From contig NC_089190.1 in assembly GCF_947507565.1 (NCBI RefSeq), forward strand, positions 1,798,001 through 1,862,000: a stretch of 64,000 bases of DNA. The letters run 5' to 3'. Below the pieces are notes generated by a model. It saw only the letters and a program-made list of their open reading frames with translations, was not told the DNA's origin and searched no databases. The DNA is from Oscarella lobularis. Lineage: Eukaryota > Porifera > Homoscleromorpha > Homosclerophorida > Oscarellidae. Both the position numbers and the translations under genes were made by a program. Of the stretch, positions 10,706-21,723 are shown in pieces; within the stretch, counting starts at the first letter, position 1, and every line of letters begins with the position of its first letter.

Positions 10706-11775
10706 ATGCGTAAGCAGAAATATTTTTGCCTTGACGATTTTTGCCTTGACGATTTTTGCCTTAAGGATTTTTAAAAATCGCCATGATAAAAATCGTCATG
10801 ACGATTTTTGCCTAGACGATTTTGAAAAATCGTCCTGACGATTTTTACCTTGACAATTTTTAAAAACAGTCATGACGATTTTTACCTTGACGATTTTTGC
10901 CTTGAGGATTTTTAAAAATCGTCATGATTAAAAATCGTCATGACGATTTTTGCCTTGACAATTTCTAAAAATCGTCCTGACGATTTTTACCTTGACGATT
11001 TTTCCCTTGACGATTTTTAGAAATTGTGATGATGATTTTTTCTTTGACGATTTTTAAAAACGTCATGACGATTTTTAAAAATCGTCATGACAATTTTTAC
11101 CTTGACGATTTTTGCCTTGACGATTTTTAAAAATTGTCATGACGATTTTTAAAAATCATTAAGGAAAAATCGTCAAGGCAAAAATCGCCAAGGCAAAAAT
11201 CGTCAAAGAAAAAATCATCATAACAATTTTTAAAAATCGTAGAGGTAAAAATCGTCATGACGATTTTTTAAAATCGTCAAGGCAAAAATCGTCAAGGCAA
11301 AAATCGTCAAGGCAAAAATTGTCATGACGATTTTTTAAAAATTGTAATGACGTTTTTAAAAATCGTCAAAGAAAAAATCGTCATGACAATTTTTAAAAAT
11401 CGTCAAGGCAAAAATCGTCAAGGTAAAAATCGTCATGACGATCTTTAAAAATTGTCAAGGTAAAAATCGTCATGACGATTTTGGAAAAATCGTCAAGGCA
11501 AAAATTGTCATAACGATTTTTAATTATGATGATTTTTAAAAATCGTCAAGGCAAAAATCGTCAAGGTAAAAATCGTCATGACTGTTTTTAAAAATTGTCA
11601 AGGTAAAAATCGTCATGACGATTTTTCAAAATCGTCCAGGCAAAAATCGTCATGACGATTTTTAATCATGACGATTTTTAAAAATTGTTAAGGCAAAAAT
11701 CGTCATAAATAAAAATCGAAATCGTCATGACGATTTTTGCCTTGACGATTTTAAAAAATCGTCTTGATGATTTAG
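10706..11775. repeat. Hairpin-rich array of 'ttgacgatttttgcc / ggcaaaaatcgtcaa' units
   Basis: About 1 kb is built from 'cgtcatgacgatttttgcct' type words. In the left part (about 10725-11130) the unit reads 'cttgacgatttttgcc'. In the right part (about 11150-11700) it mostly reads as the reverse complement, 'ggcaaaaatcgtcaag'. The array as a whole is thus an imperfect inverted repeat with its centre near 11140-11170. Inside it are dozens of small palindromes such as 'cgtcatgacg'. No transposase or terminal structure is seen. Confidence 0.8.
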
Positions 11776-14130
11776 ACTGGTACTGTGGTGAGTGTTTAGG
11801 CGGCGGTAGTGGTCGTCCGATCTGGTGTAATCGTAATCGCCGTCTGCGAGGACAATGTCTACGAGAAGCAGACGGCACGCGCCGCCTCATTTCTGTGAGA
11901 CTGAGAACACTCCCCTCACCATGGTACCCGCGCCTCCCTACCGCACCTCATTCACAGCTCAGGTACACTACTCTTCTCCTTAGCGTTTAGCCTGAACTGC
12001 TGCCGAAACAAACAAATCGACGTCGCCGGTGATAAAAACCGAAATGCTGGAAAAATTCGGGTCCAGCAGTGGTCGCCGCCTGCCCTCCAACTTTCACACC
12101 TAAGCTAAGCGTTCCCCTTGATCGACTCGATCCCTTCAGGGTCCTGGGACCCCACTAAACTCCGTTTGTCAACCTGTCGCTAGCACTGCCCTAGCTCTTT
12201 CGCTAGCTTTTGCGCTCGGGCTAACAGTTGCGAGCGACAGCTAGGAGCCGAAAGCCGTGCATGGCGTTGTTGTGTCCTCGGTGATTGTTAGGGCAGGGCT
12301 CGCTTTTTTCGAAAATGTCACAGAAGTTTGGAACTATACCTTTCAGTTCTTTTCTGTGCCGATATATGCGCTTATCGTTTGCGGCATTGGGTTTCTTCCT
12401 AGGGCATGGGCGAAGTGGCGGCAACTGAAAGAATGTATATGGCAGAGATATTTGTGTCTGTCGAGGGCTTGGTTAGGTACTTCAGGTTGCTCAAAAATTC
12501 TATCATGGGCGGCGATGCCGGCGCGTTCATTTCTGCAGCAGCAGAAGCTATGATGAGCAGTACAGCAAGCGTGACTAGCTGACTCTGAATGAGCGGCAAA
12601 TGAGGCGCGTGGTATTTTGACTACGGTAGAGAGGGCGCTTCGCTTATTTTGACTGGTGCCATGGTGAGCATTTAGGCGACTCGCCACGTTCCCACGAGAA
12701 ATGGAAAATTGATACCGTCACGCCTCCCTACCACGTCTAGACAAAATACCGCACGCATCTCATTCACATCGCTCATTTCAGCGAGTCACAATGCTGAGCT
12801 CCTTAGCGTCGCTTCAACTGCTGCAGCGACGGACACAACGCCATCTCCCAGGTTCCTCGCGCATAGATTAAATAATGAAGAGCGATCAGTACCTAACTAA
12901 CCAAGCCCCACAGACACGGGCACATATCCCTTACATATTTCTTATGTCAGTTTTCATCACTTTGCCCAAGCTCCGGAACAACAAACCGAACGCCGCAAAC
13001 GCACATCGGCACGTCCTTGAAAAAACCGAAAGGTAAGCGCATTGTTACAACGGGTGTACCTAAAACATGACCAGGAGCCCGGTAATTAGATGCAAACGAG
13101 CATTCCAAACTTCTCTGGGAAGGCGGAAACGTATCCACCCTCCACATCAAGAAGCCTGGTAATTAGATGCAAACGAGCATTCCAAACTCTGTGACGTCAC
13201 ATCCTGTTTCACGAAAGGACCCAAATTTCTCCGAAACTAAAAGACAAGGACCCTAACAAATACCCAGGTGCACAACTACAATGTATCGGACACCTGACGG
13301 ACGCAGTCGCGACAGCGTACCACCGACCACTTTTCCGGTACGCAACGAACAAAATTTTTACATACCAAAAACTATGTCTCGGTACTCAGGTACCGAGACA
13401 AAAAACGCTGACGCTGCTTTCTTCGAACGAAGAACCTAAAAAAAGCAAAAGATTAGTATCTGTTCGATCTGACCATATACGTACCTTGTAGTCCTGCGTT
13501 CGTATTGGCGTAATCCAGGCTACACCGCGTGGAGGTTCGAACGCATTTGTAGCCCAAAAATTTTTGAGAGCGAGCCGTAGCATCATAGGCTCAACCACGA
13601 CGGTGCGGCCTAGGATCGAGAACGGCTCTCCCACACCGTCCCCCCGACCTCGTTGCACCGCGACCCATGGGGCCATAGTCCTTCGCTTGAGAGGAAGCGG
13701 GACTACCGGGTTGAGGGAAGGCGCCGAACGCGAGTCCACACACAATCAGAGGTCAACTAGTACGTGCTTTGATTTTGGTCTGGGAAGTCAGGTCATCTTA
13801 GGCTATAGGTCACTAAGCCGAGTGAGAAACAGCCACGAGACACTGGGCCCCCCACACGTTTCTTTGGCGGGAAAGTGAACTGATCTGAGCCTGACGCCAA
13901 CTCGGTATAACGCGGACGCCAGACTTCGCGACCAAGCCATCCAACGGACCTTTTATGACATTCCCAGTGCCAATCGCGCGCCACGAGAAGAACTCGCGCG
14001 ACGCTCATCCACTGCACCTTACAGCTTCAGCAAGGATTGGCAACCGGCTGAGCACGTTTGATGTTGACATGATTGAGGCTTTCCCAACGCCGACGACTTC
14101 CAGGGTTCCGCCCTTTAGGCTTCCCCCACC
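11776..14130. other. Gene-poor stretch with diverged repeats
   Basis: I see no supportable gene. Two diverged copies of one segment start near 11777 ('gactggtactgtggtgagtg') and 12651 ('gactggtgccatggtgagca'), and both run on through 'cgcctccctacc' and 'ctcattcaca'. The 30-bp word starting 'ggtaattagatgcaaacgag' occurs near 13080 and 13159. A perfect hairpin (10-bp stem 'gtctcggtac', 4-base loop) lies at 13376-13399, directly before a unit of the repeat also found at 5505-5819. Frames of up to about 120 codons on either strand overlap and carry no recognisable domain. Confidence 0.5.
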
Positions 14131-14547
14131 TAGCCAGAACTGAAGCTGTGCGCTGCGCGCAGTGCTTTTATACCGCGCATGACGCAATCCTGATGCAACA
14201 TCCGATTCAAAGGCGAGAGTGCTGTACTTTGCCTAGGCAACGGATCGCTAGTTGGCCGATAGAAAACTCGCGCCAATTTTCCAGTGTCTTTACGGCGACG
14301 TACAGTCGTTGATTTTGGCGCCTAAACAATGGCGGCTCCTCGTGGCTTTTGATTTTCGTTCGCTTTATCGAGTCGTTTTTACTTTAGACTGCGCTGCGAT
14401 CGACTGTTTCTGCATCGTACTGTATTCGAATCTGCCGCCCAAGTAAATACATTATCTAATGATTTTATGCGTAGATCCACGCCGTCGAACACGCGATCGT
14501 TTGCGCAGAGCTTAGCTCTTTCTTCGAGATAGAAAAACGCGACTGAC
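14131..14547 (+). promoter_or_regulatory. Upstream region of the truncated FARSB copy
   Basis: This region matches 21341-21723 upstream of the intact gene, with small indels. One difference is an extra segment near 14365-14390 that the other copy lacks. Both hold 'aacaatggcggctcctcgtg' (about 14327-14346 here), resembling the YY1-type 'ATGGCGGC' element common in TATA-less housekeeping promoters. The promoter role is inferred from position and conservation only. Confidence 0.4.
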
Positions 14548-16706
14548 ATGCCGACCATTGGCGTGCAGCGAGATCTCCTCTTTGAGGCGCTGGGTCGTTC
14601 ATATTGTAAGGGGCCCTTTTCGAGGAAACGGCGCAGGAACTCATCCCATTCGTTCGTTTTCAGCCGACGAAGAGTTCGAAGAGCTCTGCTTCGACTTTGG
14701 CTTAGAACTCGATGAAGTGGTAAGACAGAAAAGCGACGAGAACAGCCATAAAAAGTCGAAAAAACGCGCTATTCTCTCGCCGCGAGCTTCACACCACATT
14801 TCGAATTTTCGCACGAAACTCTAGACGTCAGAAAAAATCATGCTGAGCAAAGAGCAGGGCGAGAAACGAGCCGAAGACACCTCAGAGGCAATTATATACA
14901 AAATCGAAGTGCCCGCGAATAGGTATAGAGAAAAAGTAGATAGAGAATGTTTTGTAAGATGAGACGTGTGATAGGTATGATCTTCTCTGCATGGAGGGCT
15001 TAGTTCGAGGACTTTGCGTCTTTCTGAATAAGTGAGTGTCTAGCTGTCGTATGCACGAAAAGTTCTCATGTGGACGGGCTTAGAATGGATGCACCGCGTT
15101 ATAAGTCAATTCCAGGCAAAGAGAGACTTGTCATTCGACCAGAGGTACAGTACGGAGCGTGGTGTATAGCCGTTTTTCTCATTGGCCTTTATATAGACGG
15201 GTGGGGTTAGGCCGCATGCTGTGGCTTCTGTTCTTAGAGACATCAAATTTACGCAGGTGATTGTACAATTGAGTGAAATACTTCTTTCTTTCTATGGTTC
15301 TATTTCTTAGCAATCCTACGATAGTTTTATTGATCTACAAGAAAAGCTGCATCAAACGATATGCAGGTGTGTTCGAGAAATTATTTCCGTATCGTTATTA
15401 TTGTTTTCCTTGCAGGAAACGTGCTTTGGTTGCCATAGGAACACACGATTTGGATACTATCGAGGGTCCATTTACGTTCGAAGCTCTTTCACCGGATTCT
15501 ATCAAATTCAAGCCACTCAATCTGACGGAAGAATACACGGCGAGTCAATTGATGGAGCTGTATAAGGTCAATGAGTCGTAGTTATATCTCTACGATTTAT
15601 TTATTATTGCTTTTTCAGACTGATAGTCATTTGCGTCATTACCTTCACATCATCAAGGACAAGCCTCTGTATCCGGTTATTTATGATAAGAATCGCGTTG
15701 TCCTTTCCATGCCACCTATTATCAATGGCAAGTGTCAAGAATAGCTACCAAAGTGCAGTCTCTCATACTTACTGTATTTCAATAGGAGATCACAGTAAGA
15801 TTCATTTGGGAACAAGAAATGTCTTCATTGAATGCACAGCCACTGATCTCAATAAGGTTTTAGTATAATAATGATGATCCACTACTACTACCGAGTGTTG
15901 GCTTCAGGCAAAAATTGTTCTGGATACCATAGTGACGATGTTTAGTCAGCACTGTGCCAAGCCTTTTACGTGAGGAATTTGCATAGCGAAAATCAATTTG
16001 ATGTCTAAATGTTTATCACCAGAGTTGAGTCAGTAGAAGTGGAGCAACCGGATGGATCTGTTGTCGTACACCCGGTAGGCTAATATCATTATGAAATGAC
16101 GATAGCAATGTTTCTGCCAGGAATTGCCTTATCGTCACGAAGTGATTACAGCTACTGAAATCAACAAAAAAAGTTGGAATTCGGTATATATGAGTTTTGT
16201 ATGTAGAATTTTTTCTAATGCATTTTGCCCTGAAACTAGAGAGACGTCAGAGAAACTCGCGTCTTTGTTGACTCGAATGTGTCTTGTCAGTGAAGTGATG
16301 CCAGATGGAGAAACAATCAAAGTGGAAATTCCTCCCACAAGAGCAGGTCAATATATATTGAATGCCAAGGGATTTAAATAATAATAATATATCTTTAGAT
16401 GTTATTCACAGCTGTGACATTGTCGAAGACGCTGCCATTGCCTATGGATTCAATAACGTCAAGATGACCATACCAAGGACAAATAGGTGGAATGGAATGG
16501 CTCAGGCTGGATTCACGGAAGTCTCACATTCGCACTAGTAAATGAAATCAATATCATTAATCTCAAATAAGACATAACCCTACACTTTATAGTGCGCGCG
16601 GGACGACGTAGCGACATTTTTGAACAAGAAAATCGAAGACGTTTCAGCCGTTCACATAGAAAACCCCAAAACGTTTGAATTTCAGGTAATGTGACTCTCC
16701 CTCCTA
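14548..16706 (+). pseudogene. FARSB: Phenylalanyl-tRNA synthetase beta subunit, truncated pseudogene
   Basis: This is a near-identical copy of the FARSB gene at 21724-24537, with the same start ([16 protein letters not shown]) and the same exon order. It is broken in at least four ways. First, the A-run near 16166-16172 has seven A where the intact gene has six, shifting the frame within EINKKVGIR. Second, about 95 bp are missing near 16473, which removes the end of one exon, an intron and the start of the next (the TIAIQ...[10 protein letters not shown] part). Third, a base is missing near 16522 and an in-frame TAG follows at about 16538. Fourth, sequence ends about 20 bp after the exon ending NPKTFEFQ, where it joins DNA from the membrane-protein family. 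The catalytic-domain exons after that point are absent. It also keeps the GC-AG intron (15728-15785). It could still be transcribed but cannot give a full beta subunit. Confidence 0.9.
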
Positions 16707-19700
16707 TCAAATACGTTTTAATAAACCTTTACGGTTTTTAGCTAGCTGCTCAGGTAATTGACTCCACCTATCCTCGGTATAACAAAGAGACGCCCAAATG
16801 GGAAAAACAGTAAAAATTTCTGTTTTGTCTGGTTAGCGCTTTAACTATTTACTTCTAAGTTTATTAGACGAATTGGGTCATAGTTATGAATACGATGATA
16901 GTAAGTATGATCCGGAAACAAATGTTCTTGTCGACGTGTCAATCATATGGCACAACACGCAGTTGCCGACAATTTGAATTTCCATGGCAATCCTCACGTG
17001 CAGTTCTTTTACGAAAGAAACCCCAGCTGGCGAGAAGTATATAATCCGGCAGGCGGTGTATATATTCCGGCAGGCGGTGTACGTACTCCGCCGGCAGGCG
17101 GTGTATATATTCCGGCAGGCGGTGTACGTACTCCGCCGGCAGGCGGTGTAGATATTCCGGCAGGCGGTGTACGTACTCCGCCGGCAGGCAGTGTAGATAT
17201 TCCGGCAGGCGGTGTATATATTCCGGCAGGCGGTGTATATATCCCGGCAGGCGGTGTGCATACTCCGCCGGCAGGCGGTGTATTTATTCCGTCAGGCGGT
17301 GTACATACTCCGCCGGGGCGGTGTATATATTCCGTCAGGCGGTGTATATATTCCGGCAGGCGGTGTATTTATTCCGTCAGGCGGTGTATATACTCCGCCG
17401 GCAGGCGGTGTATATATTCCGGCAGGCGGTGTACGTACTCCGCCGGCAGGCGGTGCTGCCGGCGGTGTATATATTCCGGCAGGCGGTGTATATATTCCGT
17501 CAGGCGGTGTATATATATTCCGGCAGGCGGTGTATTTATTCCGTCAGGCGGTGTATATACTCCGCCGGCAGGCGGTGTATATATTCCGGCAGGCGGTGTA
17601 CATACTCCGCCGGGGCGGTGTATATATTCCGTCAGGCGGTGTATATATTCCGGCAGGCGGTGTATTTATTCCGTCAGGCGGTGTATATACTCCGCCGGCA
17701 GGCGATGTATATATTCCGGCAGGCGGTGTATTTATTCCGTCAGGCGGTGTACATACTCCGCCGGCAGGCGGTGTATATATTCCGGCAGGCGGTTTACATA
17801 CTCCGCCGGCAGGCGGTGTATATATTCCGTCAGGCGGTGTATATATTCCGGCAGGCGGTGTATTTATTTCGTCAGGCGGTGTATATACTCCGCCGGCAGG
17901 CGGTGTATATATTCCGGCAGGCGGTGTACGTACTCCGCCGGCAGGCGGTGCTGCCGGCGGTGTATATATTCCGGCAGGCGGTGTATATATTCCGGCAGGC
18001 GGTGTACGTACTCCGCCGGCAGGCTGTGTATATATTCCGGCAGGCGGTGTATATATTGCGGCAGGCGGTGTACGTACTCCGCCGGCAGGCGGTGTATATA
18101 TTCCGGCAGGCGGTGTACGTACTCCGCCGGCAGGCGGTGTATATATTGCGGCAGGCGGTGTACGTACTCCGCCGGCAGGCGGTGTATATATTACGGCAGG
18201 CGGTGTACGTACTCCGCCGGCAGGCGGTGTATATATTCCGGGAGGCGGTGTTTATATTCCGGCAGGCGGTGTACGTACTCCGCCGGCAGGCGGTGTATAT
18301 ATTCCGGCAAGCGGTGTATATATTCCGGCAGGCGGTGTATATATTCCGGCAGGCGGTGTACATACTCCGCCGGCAGGCGGTGTATATATTCCGGGAGGCG
18401 GTGTTTATATTCCGGCAGGCGGTGTACGTACTCCGCCGGCAGGCGGTGTATATATCCCGGCAGGCGGTGTACGTACTCCGCCGGCAGGCGGTGTATATAT
18501 TCCGTCAGGCGGTGTATATATTCCGGCAGGCGGTGTATATATTCCGGCAGGCGGTGTATTTATTCCGTCAGGCGGTGTATATACTCCGCCGGCAGGCGGT
18601 GTATATACTCCGCCGGCAGGCGGTGTATATATTCCGGCAGGCGGTGTACGTACTCCGCCGGCAGGCGGTGTACGTACTCCGCCGGCAGGCGGTGTATATA
18701 TCCCGGCAGGCGGTGTACGTACTCCGCCGGCAGGCAGTGTAGATATTCCGGCAGGCGGTGTACGTACTCCGCCGGCAGGCGGTGTATATATTCCGGCAGG
18801 CGGTGTACGTACTCCGCCGGCAGGCGGTGTATATATTCCGGCAGGCGGTGTACGTACTCCGCCGGCAGGCGGTGCTGCCGGCGGTGTATATATTCCGGCA
18901 GGCGGTGTATATATTCCGTCAGGCGGTGTATATATTCCGGCAGGCGGTGTATTTATTCCGTCAGGCGGTGTATATACTCCGCCGGCAGGCGGTGTATATA
19001 TTCCGGCAGGCGGTGTACATACTCCGCCGGGGCGGTGTATATATTCCGTCAGGCGGTGTATATATTCCGGCAGGCGGTGTATTTATTCCGTCAGGCGGTG
19101 TATATACTCCGCCGGCAGGCGATGTATATATTCCGGCAGGCGGTGTGCATACTCCGCCGGCAGGCGGTGTATTTATTCCGTCAGGCGGTGTACATACTCC
19201 GCCGGCAGGCGGTGTATATATTCCGGCAGGCGGTTTACATACTCCGCCGGCAGGCGGTGTATATATTTCGTCAGGCGGTGTATATATTCCGGCAGGCGGT
19301 GTATTTATTTCGTCAGGCGGTGTATATACTCCGCCGGCAGGCAGTGTATATATTCCGGCAGGCGGTGTACGTACTCCGCCGGCAGGCGGTGCTGCCGGCG
19401 GTGTATATATTCCGGCAGGCGGTGTATATATTCCGGCAGGCGGTGTACGTACTCCGGCAGGCGGTGTATTTATTCCGTCAGGCGGTGTATATACTCCGCC
19501 GGCAGGCGGTGTACGTACTCCGCCGGCAGGCGGTGCTGCCGGCGGTGTATATATTCCGGCAGGCGGTGTATATATTCCGGCAAACGGTGTACGTACTCCG
19601 CCGGCAGGCGGTGTATATATTCCGGCAGGCGGTGTATATATTCCGGCAGGCGGTGTACGTACTCCGCCGGCAGGCGGTGTATATATTCCGTCAGGCGGTG

Positions 19701-21245
19701 TACGTACTCCGCCGGCAGGCGGTGTATATATCCCGGCAGGCGGTGTACGTACTCCGTCGGCAGGCGGTGTATATATTCCGGCAGGCGGTGTACGTACTCC
19801 GCCGGCAGGCGGTGTATATATTCCGTCAGGCGGTGTACGTACTCCGCCGGCAGGCGGTGTATATATTCCGGCAGGCGGTGTATATATTCCGGCAGGCGGT
19901 GTACATACTCCGCCGTCAGGTGGTGTAGATATTCCGGCAGGCGGTGTACGTACTCCGCCGGCAGGCGGTGTACGTACTTCGCCGGCAGGCGGTGTATATA
20001 TCCTGGCAGGCGGTGTATATATTCCGGCAGGCGGTGTACGTACTCCGCCGGCAGGCGGTGTATTTATTCCGTCAGGCGGTGTATATACTCCGCCGGCAGG
20101 CGGTGTATATATTCCGGCAGGCGGTGTACGTACTTCGCCGGCAGGCGGTGTATATTTTCCGGGAGGCGGTGTTTATATTCCGGCAGGCGGTGTACGTACT
20201 CCGCCGGCAGGCGGTGTATATATCCCGGCAGGCGGTGTACGTACTCCGCCGGCAGGCGGTGTATATATTCCGGCAAGCGGTGTATATATTCCGGCAGGCG
20301 GTGTATATATTCCGGCAGGCGGTGTACATACTCCGCCGGCAGGCGGTGTATATATTCCGGGAGGCGGTGTTTATATTCCGGCAGGCGGTGTACGTACTCC
20401 GCCGGCAGGCGGTGTATATATCCCGCGGGGCAGGCGGTGTACGTACTCCGCCGGCAGGCGGTGTATATATTCCGGCAAGCGGTGTACATACTCCGCCGGC
20501 AGGCGGTGTATATATTCCGTCAGGCGGTGTATATATTCCGGCAGGCGGTGTATTTATTCCGTCAGGCGGTGTATATACTCCGCCGGCAGGCGGTGTATAT
20601 ATTCCGGCAGGCGGTGTACGTACTCCGCCGGCAGGCGGTGTACGTACTCCGCCGGCAGGCGGTGTACGTACTCCGCCGGCAGGCGGTGTATATATTCCGG
20701 CAGGCGGTGTACATACTCCGCCGGCAGGCGGTGTATATATTCCGGCAGGCGGTGTATATATTCCGGCAGGCAGTGTATATATTCCGGCAGGCGGTGTACG
20801 TACTATAATAAACTGAGCTCGAAACAGTATATCTGATAATTCTGTTTTCCTAAGGGCAACTGCCTCGTTGTTGTTTCTCTGATCACGTAGATTAATGAAC
20901 ATGGCTTTACAGTCGTTCAAACGAGCATTTTTTCAGACGAAAAGGCGTGATGCTACTGCATCTGCCGCAGCAGCGGCGAAAGCTAAGCCACAGATGAATC
21001 GCCGTGGTTCCTTGGCACCTGATCCGTCAAAACGGAAATTATTGCGGAGACTGACAACGCGTGCAGCCCTAAAGGAAATCTACTCAAGCAGGTACTGCTG
21101 CTGCAAAAATGGTATTTGTATTTGGTATTTCTATTGTAAAAGATTCATCGACAAGAATGCTCACGTGTCAAGAGGATCACTTACAATAGACGAAGTCCCA
21201 AATAATGTAAATTTTGACGAAGTTGACATACTGTCACCAATATAG
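16707..21245 (+). pseudogene. Membrane-protein family, copy 4: partial, frameshifted, split by a giant minisatellite
   Basis: The flanks 16707-17036 and 20805-21245 match copy 2 (about 2606-2937 and 2942-3390) nearly base for base. Only the 3' half of the gene is present, from the YPRYNKETPKWEK exon to the stop at 21243-21245. One base is missing near 16930 relative to copy 2 ('ttcttcatcgac' against 'ttcttgtcgac'), which shifts the frame of the acidic exon. The intron that is 57 bp in copy 2 (2938-2994) runs from 17037 to 20854 here because the minisatellite lies inside it. Its splice sites, 'cgagaa|gtata' and 'cctaag|ggcaac', are intact. The last exons (basic tail, then ending DILSPI) remain open. 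There is no 5' half, promoter or hydrophobic start, so I call it a pseudogene fragment. Confidence 0.85.
17041..20804 (+). repeat. Minisatellite of mixed 21-bp and 24-bp units inside an intron
   Basis: About 3.76 kb (some 170 units) alternates between 'ggcggtgtatatattccggc' + 'a' (21 bp) and a 24-bp form ending 'gtacgtactccgccggca'. Variants include 'ccgtca', 'tttattcc', 'gatattcc' and a short 'ggcggtgctgcc' unit that recurs near 17452, 17948, 18871, 19389 and 19532, showing larger internal duplications. Unit lengths are multiples of three and contain no stop in most frames on either strand. Three forward frames therefore read as GGVYIPA/GGVRTPPA, RCIYSGR and QAVYIFR, and long open frames of up to 1,198 codons appear. 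Occasional odd units ('ccgccggggcgg', 'cccgcggggcagg') shift between them. Because the array sits within the boundaries of an intron, these frames are very probably not protein. Confidence 0.93.
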
Positions 21246-21723
21246 AGCGTTAGCTAAAAAGTTGTGTTTATTCACTGATACACTGCTACATCTGTCATCC
21301 GGAGAATCTCGACAAGGTCAGACAACCGGATGCACTGTGAGTAGCCAGAACTGAAGCTGTGCTCTGCGCGCAGTGCTTTTATACCGCGCATGACGCAATC
21401 CTGATGCAACATCCGATTCAAAGGCGAGAGTGCTGTACTTTGCCTAGGCAACGGATCGCTGGTTGGCCGATAGAAAACTCGCGCCAATTTTCCAGTGTCT
21501 TTACGGCGTCGTTGATTTTAGCGCCTAAACAATGGCGGCTCCTCGTGGCTTTTGATTATCGTTCGCTGCGATCGACTGTTTCTGCATCGTATTCGAATCT
21601 GCCGCCAAGGTAAATACATTATGATCATTATCTAATGATTTTATGCGTAGATCCACGCCGTCGAACACGCGATCGTTTGCGCAGAGCTTAGCTCTTTCTT
21701 CGAGATAGAAAAACGCGACTGAC
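21246..21723 (+). promoter_or_regulatory. Duplication junctions and promoter region of intact FARSB
   Basis: 21246-21284 continues the match to DNA after copy 2 (3391-3428). 21284-21338 then matches 3731-3785 inside copy 3. At 21341 ('tagccagaactgaagctgtg') the match changes to 14131, upstream of the truncated FARSB. Two breakpoints thus lie within about 60 bp. From 21341 to the start codon the region is shared with 14131-14547, including 'aacaatggcggctcctcgtg' near 21527-21546. This shared part is the likely promoter (inference). Confidence 0.55.

Noticed and set aside
10706-11775. CRISPR-like array
   Set aside because: Repeats are degenerate, inverted and have no unique spacers of constant length, and the host is eukaryotic.
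13520-13545. Possible tRNA (T-loop-like 'ggttcgaac')
   Set aside because: No matching acceptor stem, D-arm or anticodon arm could be folded around it.
13386-13878. Overlapping open frames on both strands (119 and 104 codons) as a transposon remnant
   Set aside because: No transposase, reverse transcriptase or other domain could be read in either frame.
17872-18363. Minus-strand frame of (TACRNIY)n
   Set aside because: It is the reverse strand of the same minisatellite, with no gene context.
16947-19928. 993-codon open frame with GGVYIPA/GGVRTPPA and Cys-Tyr-Arg repeats, and the 1,198-codon frame overlapping it
   Set aside because: The array lies between a matching donor and acceptor of a known small intron, several frames are open at once, and the frame changes at odd units. 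It is a repeat effect, not a repetitive protein.
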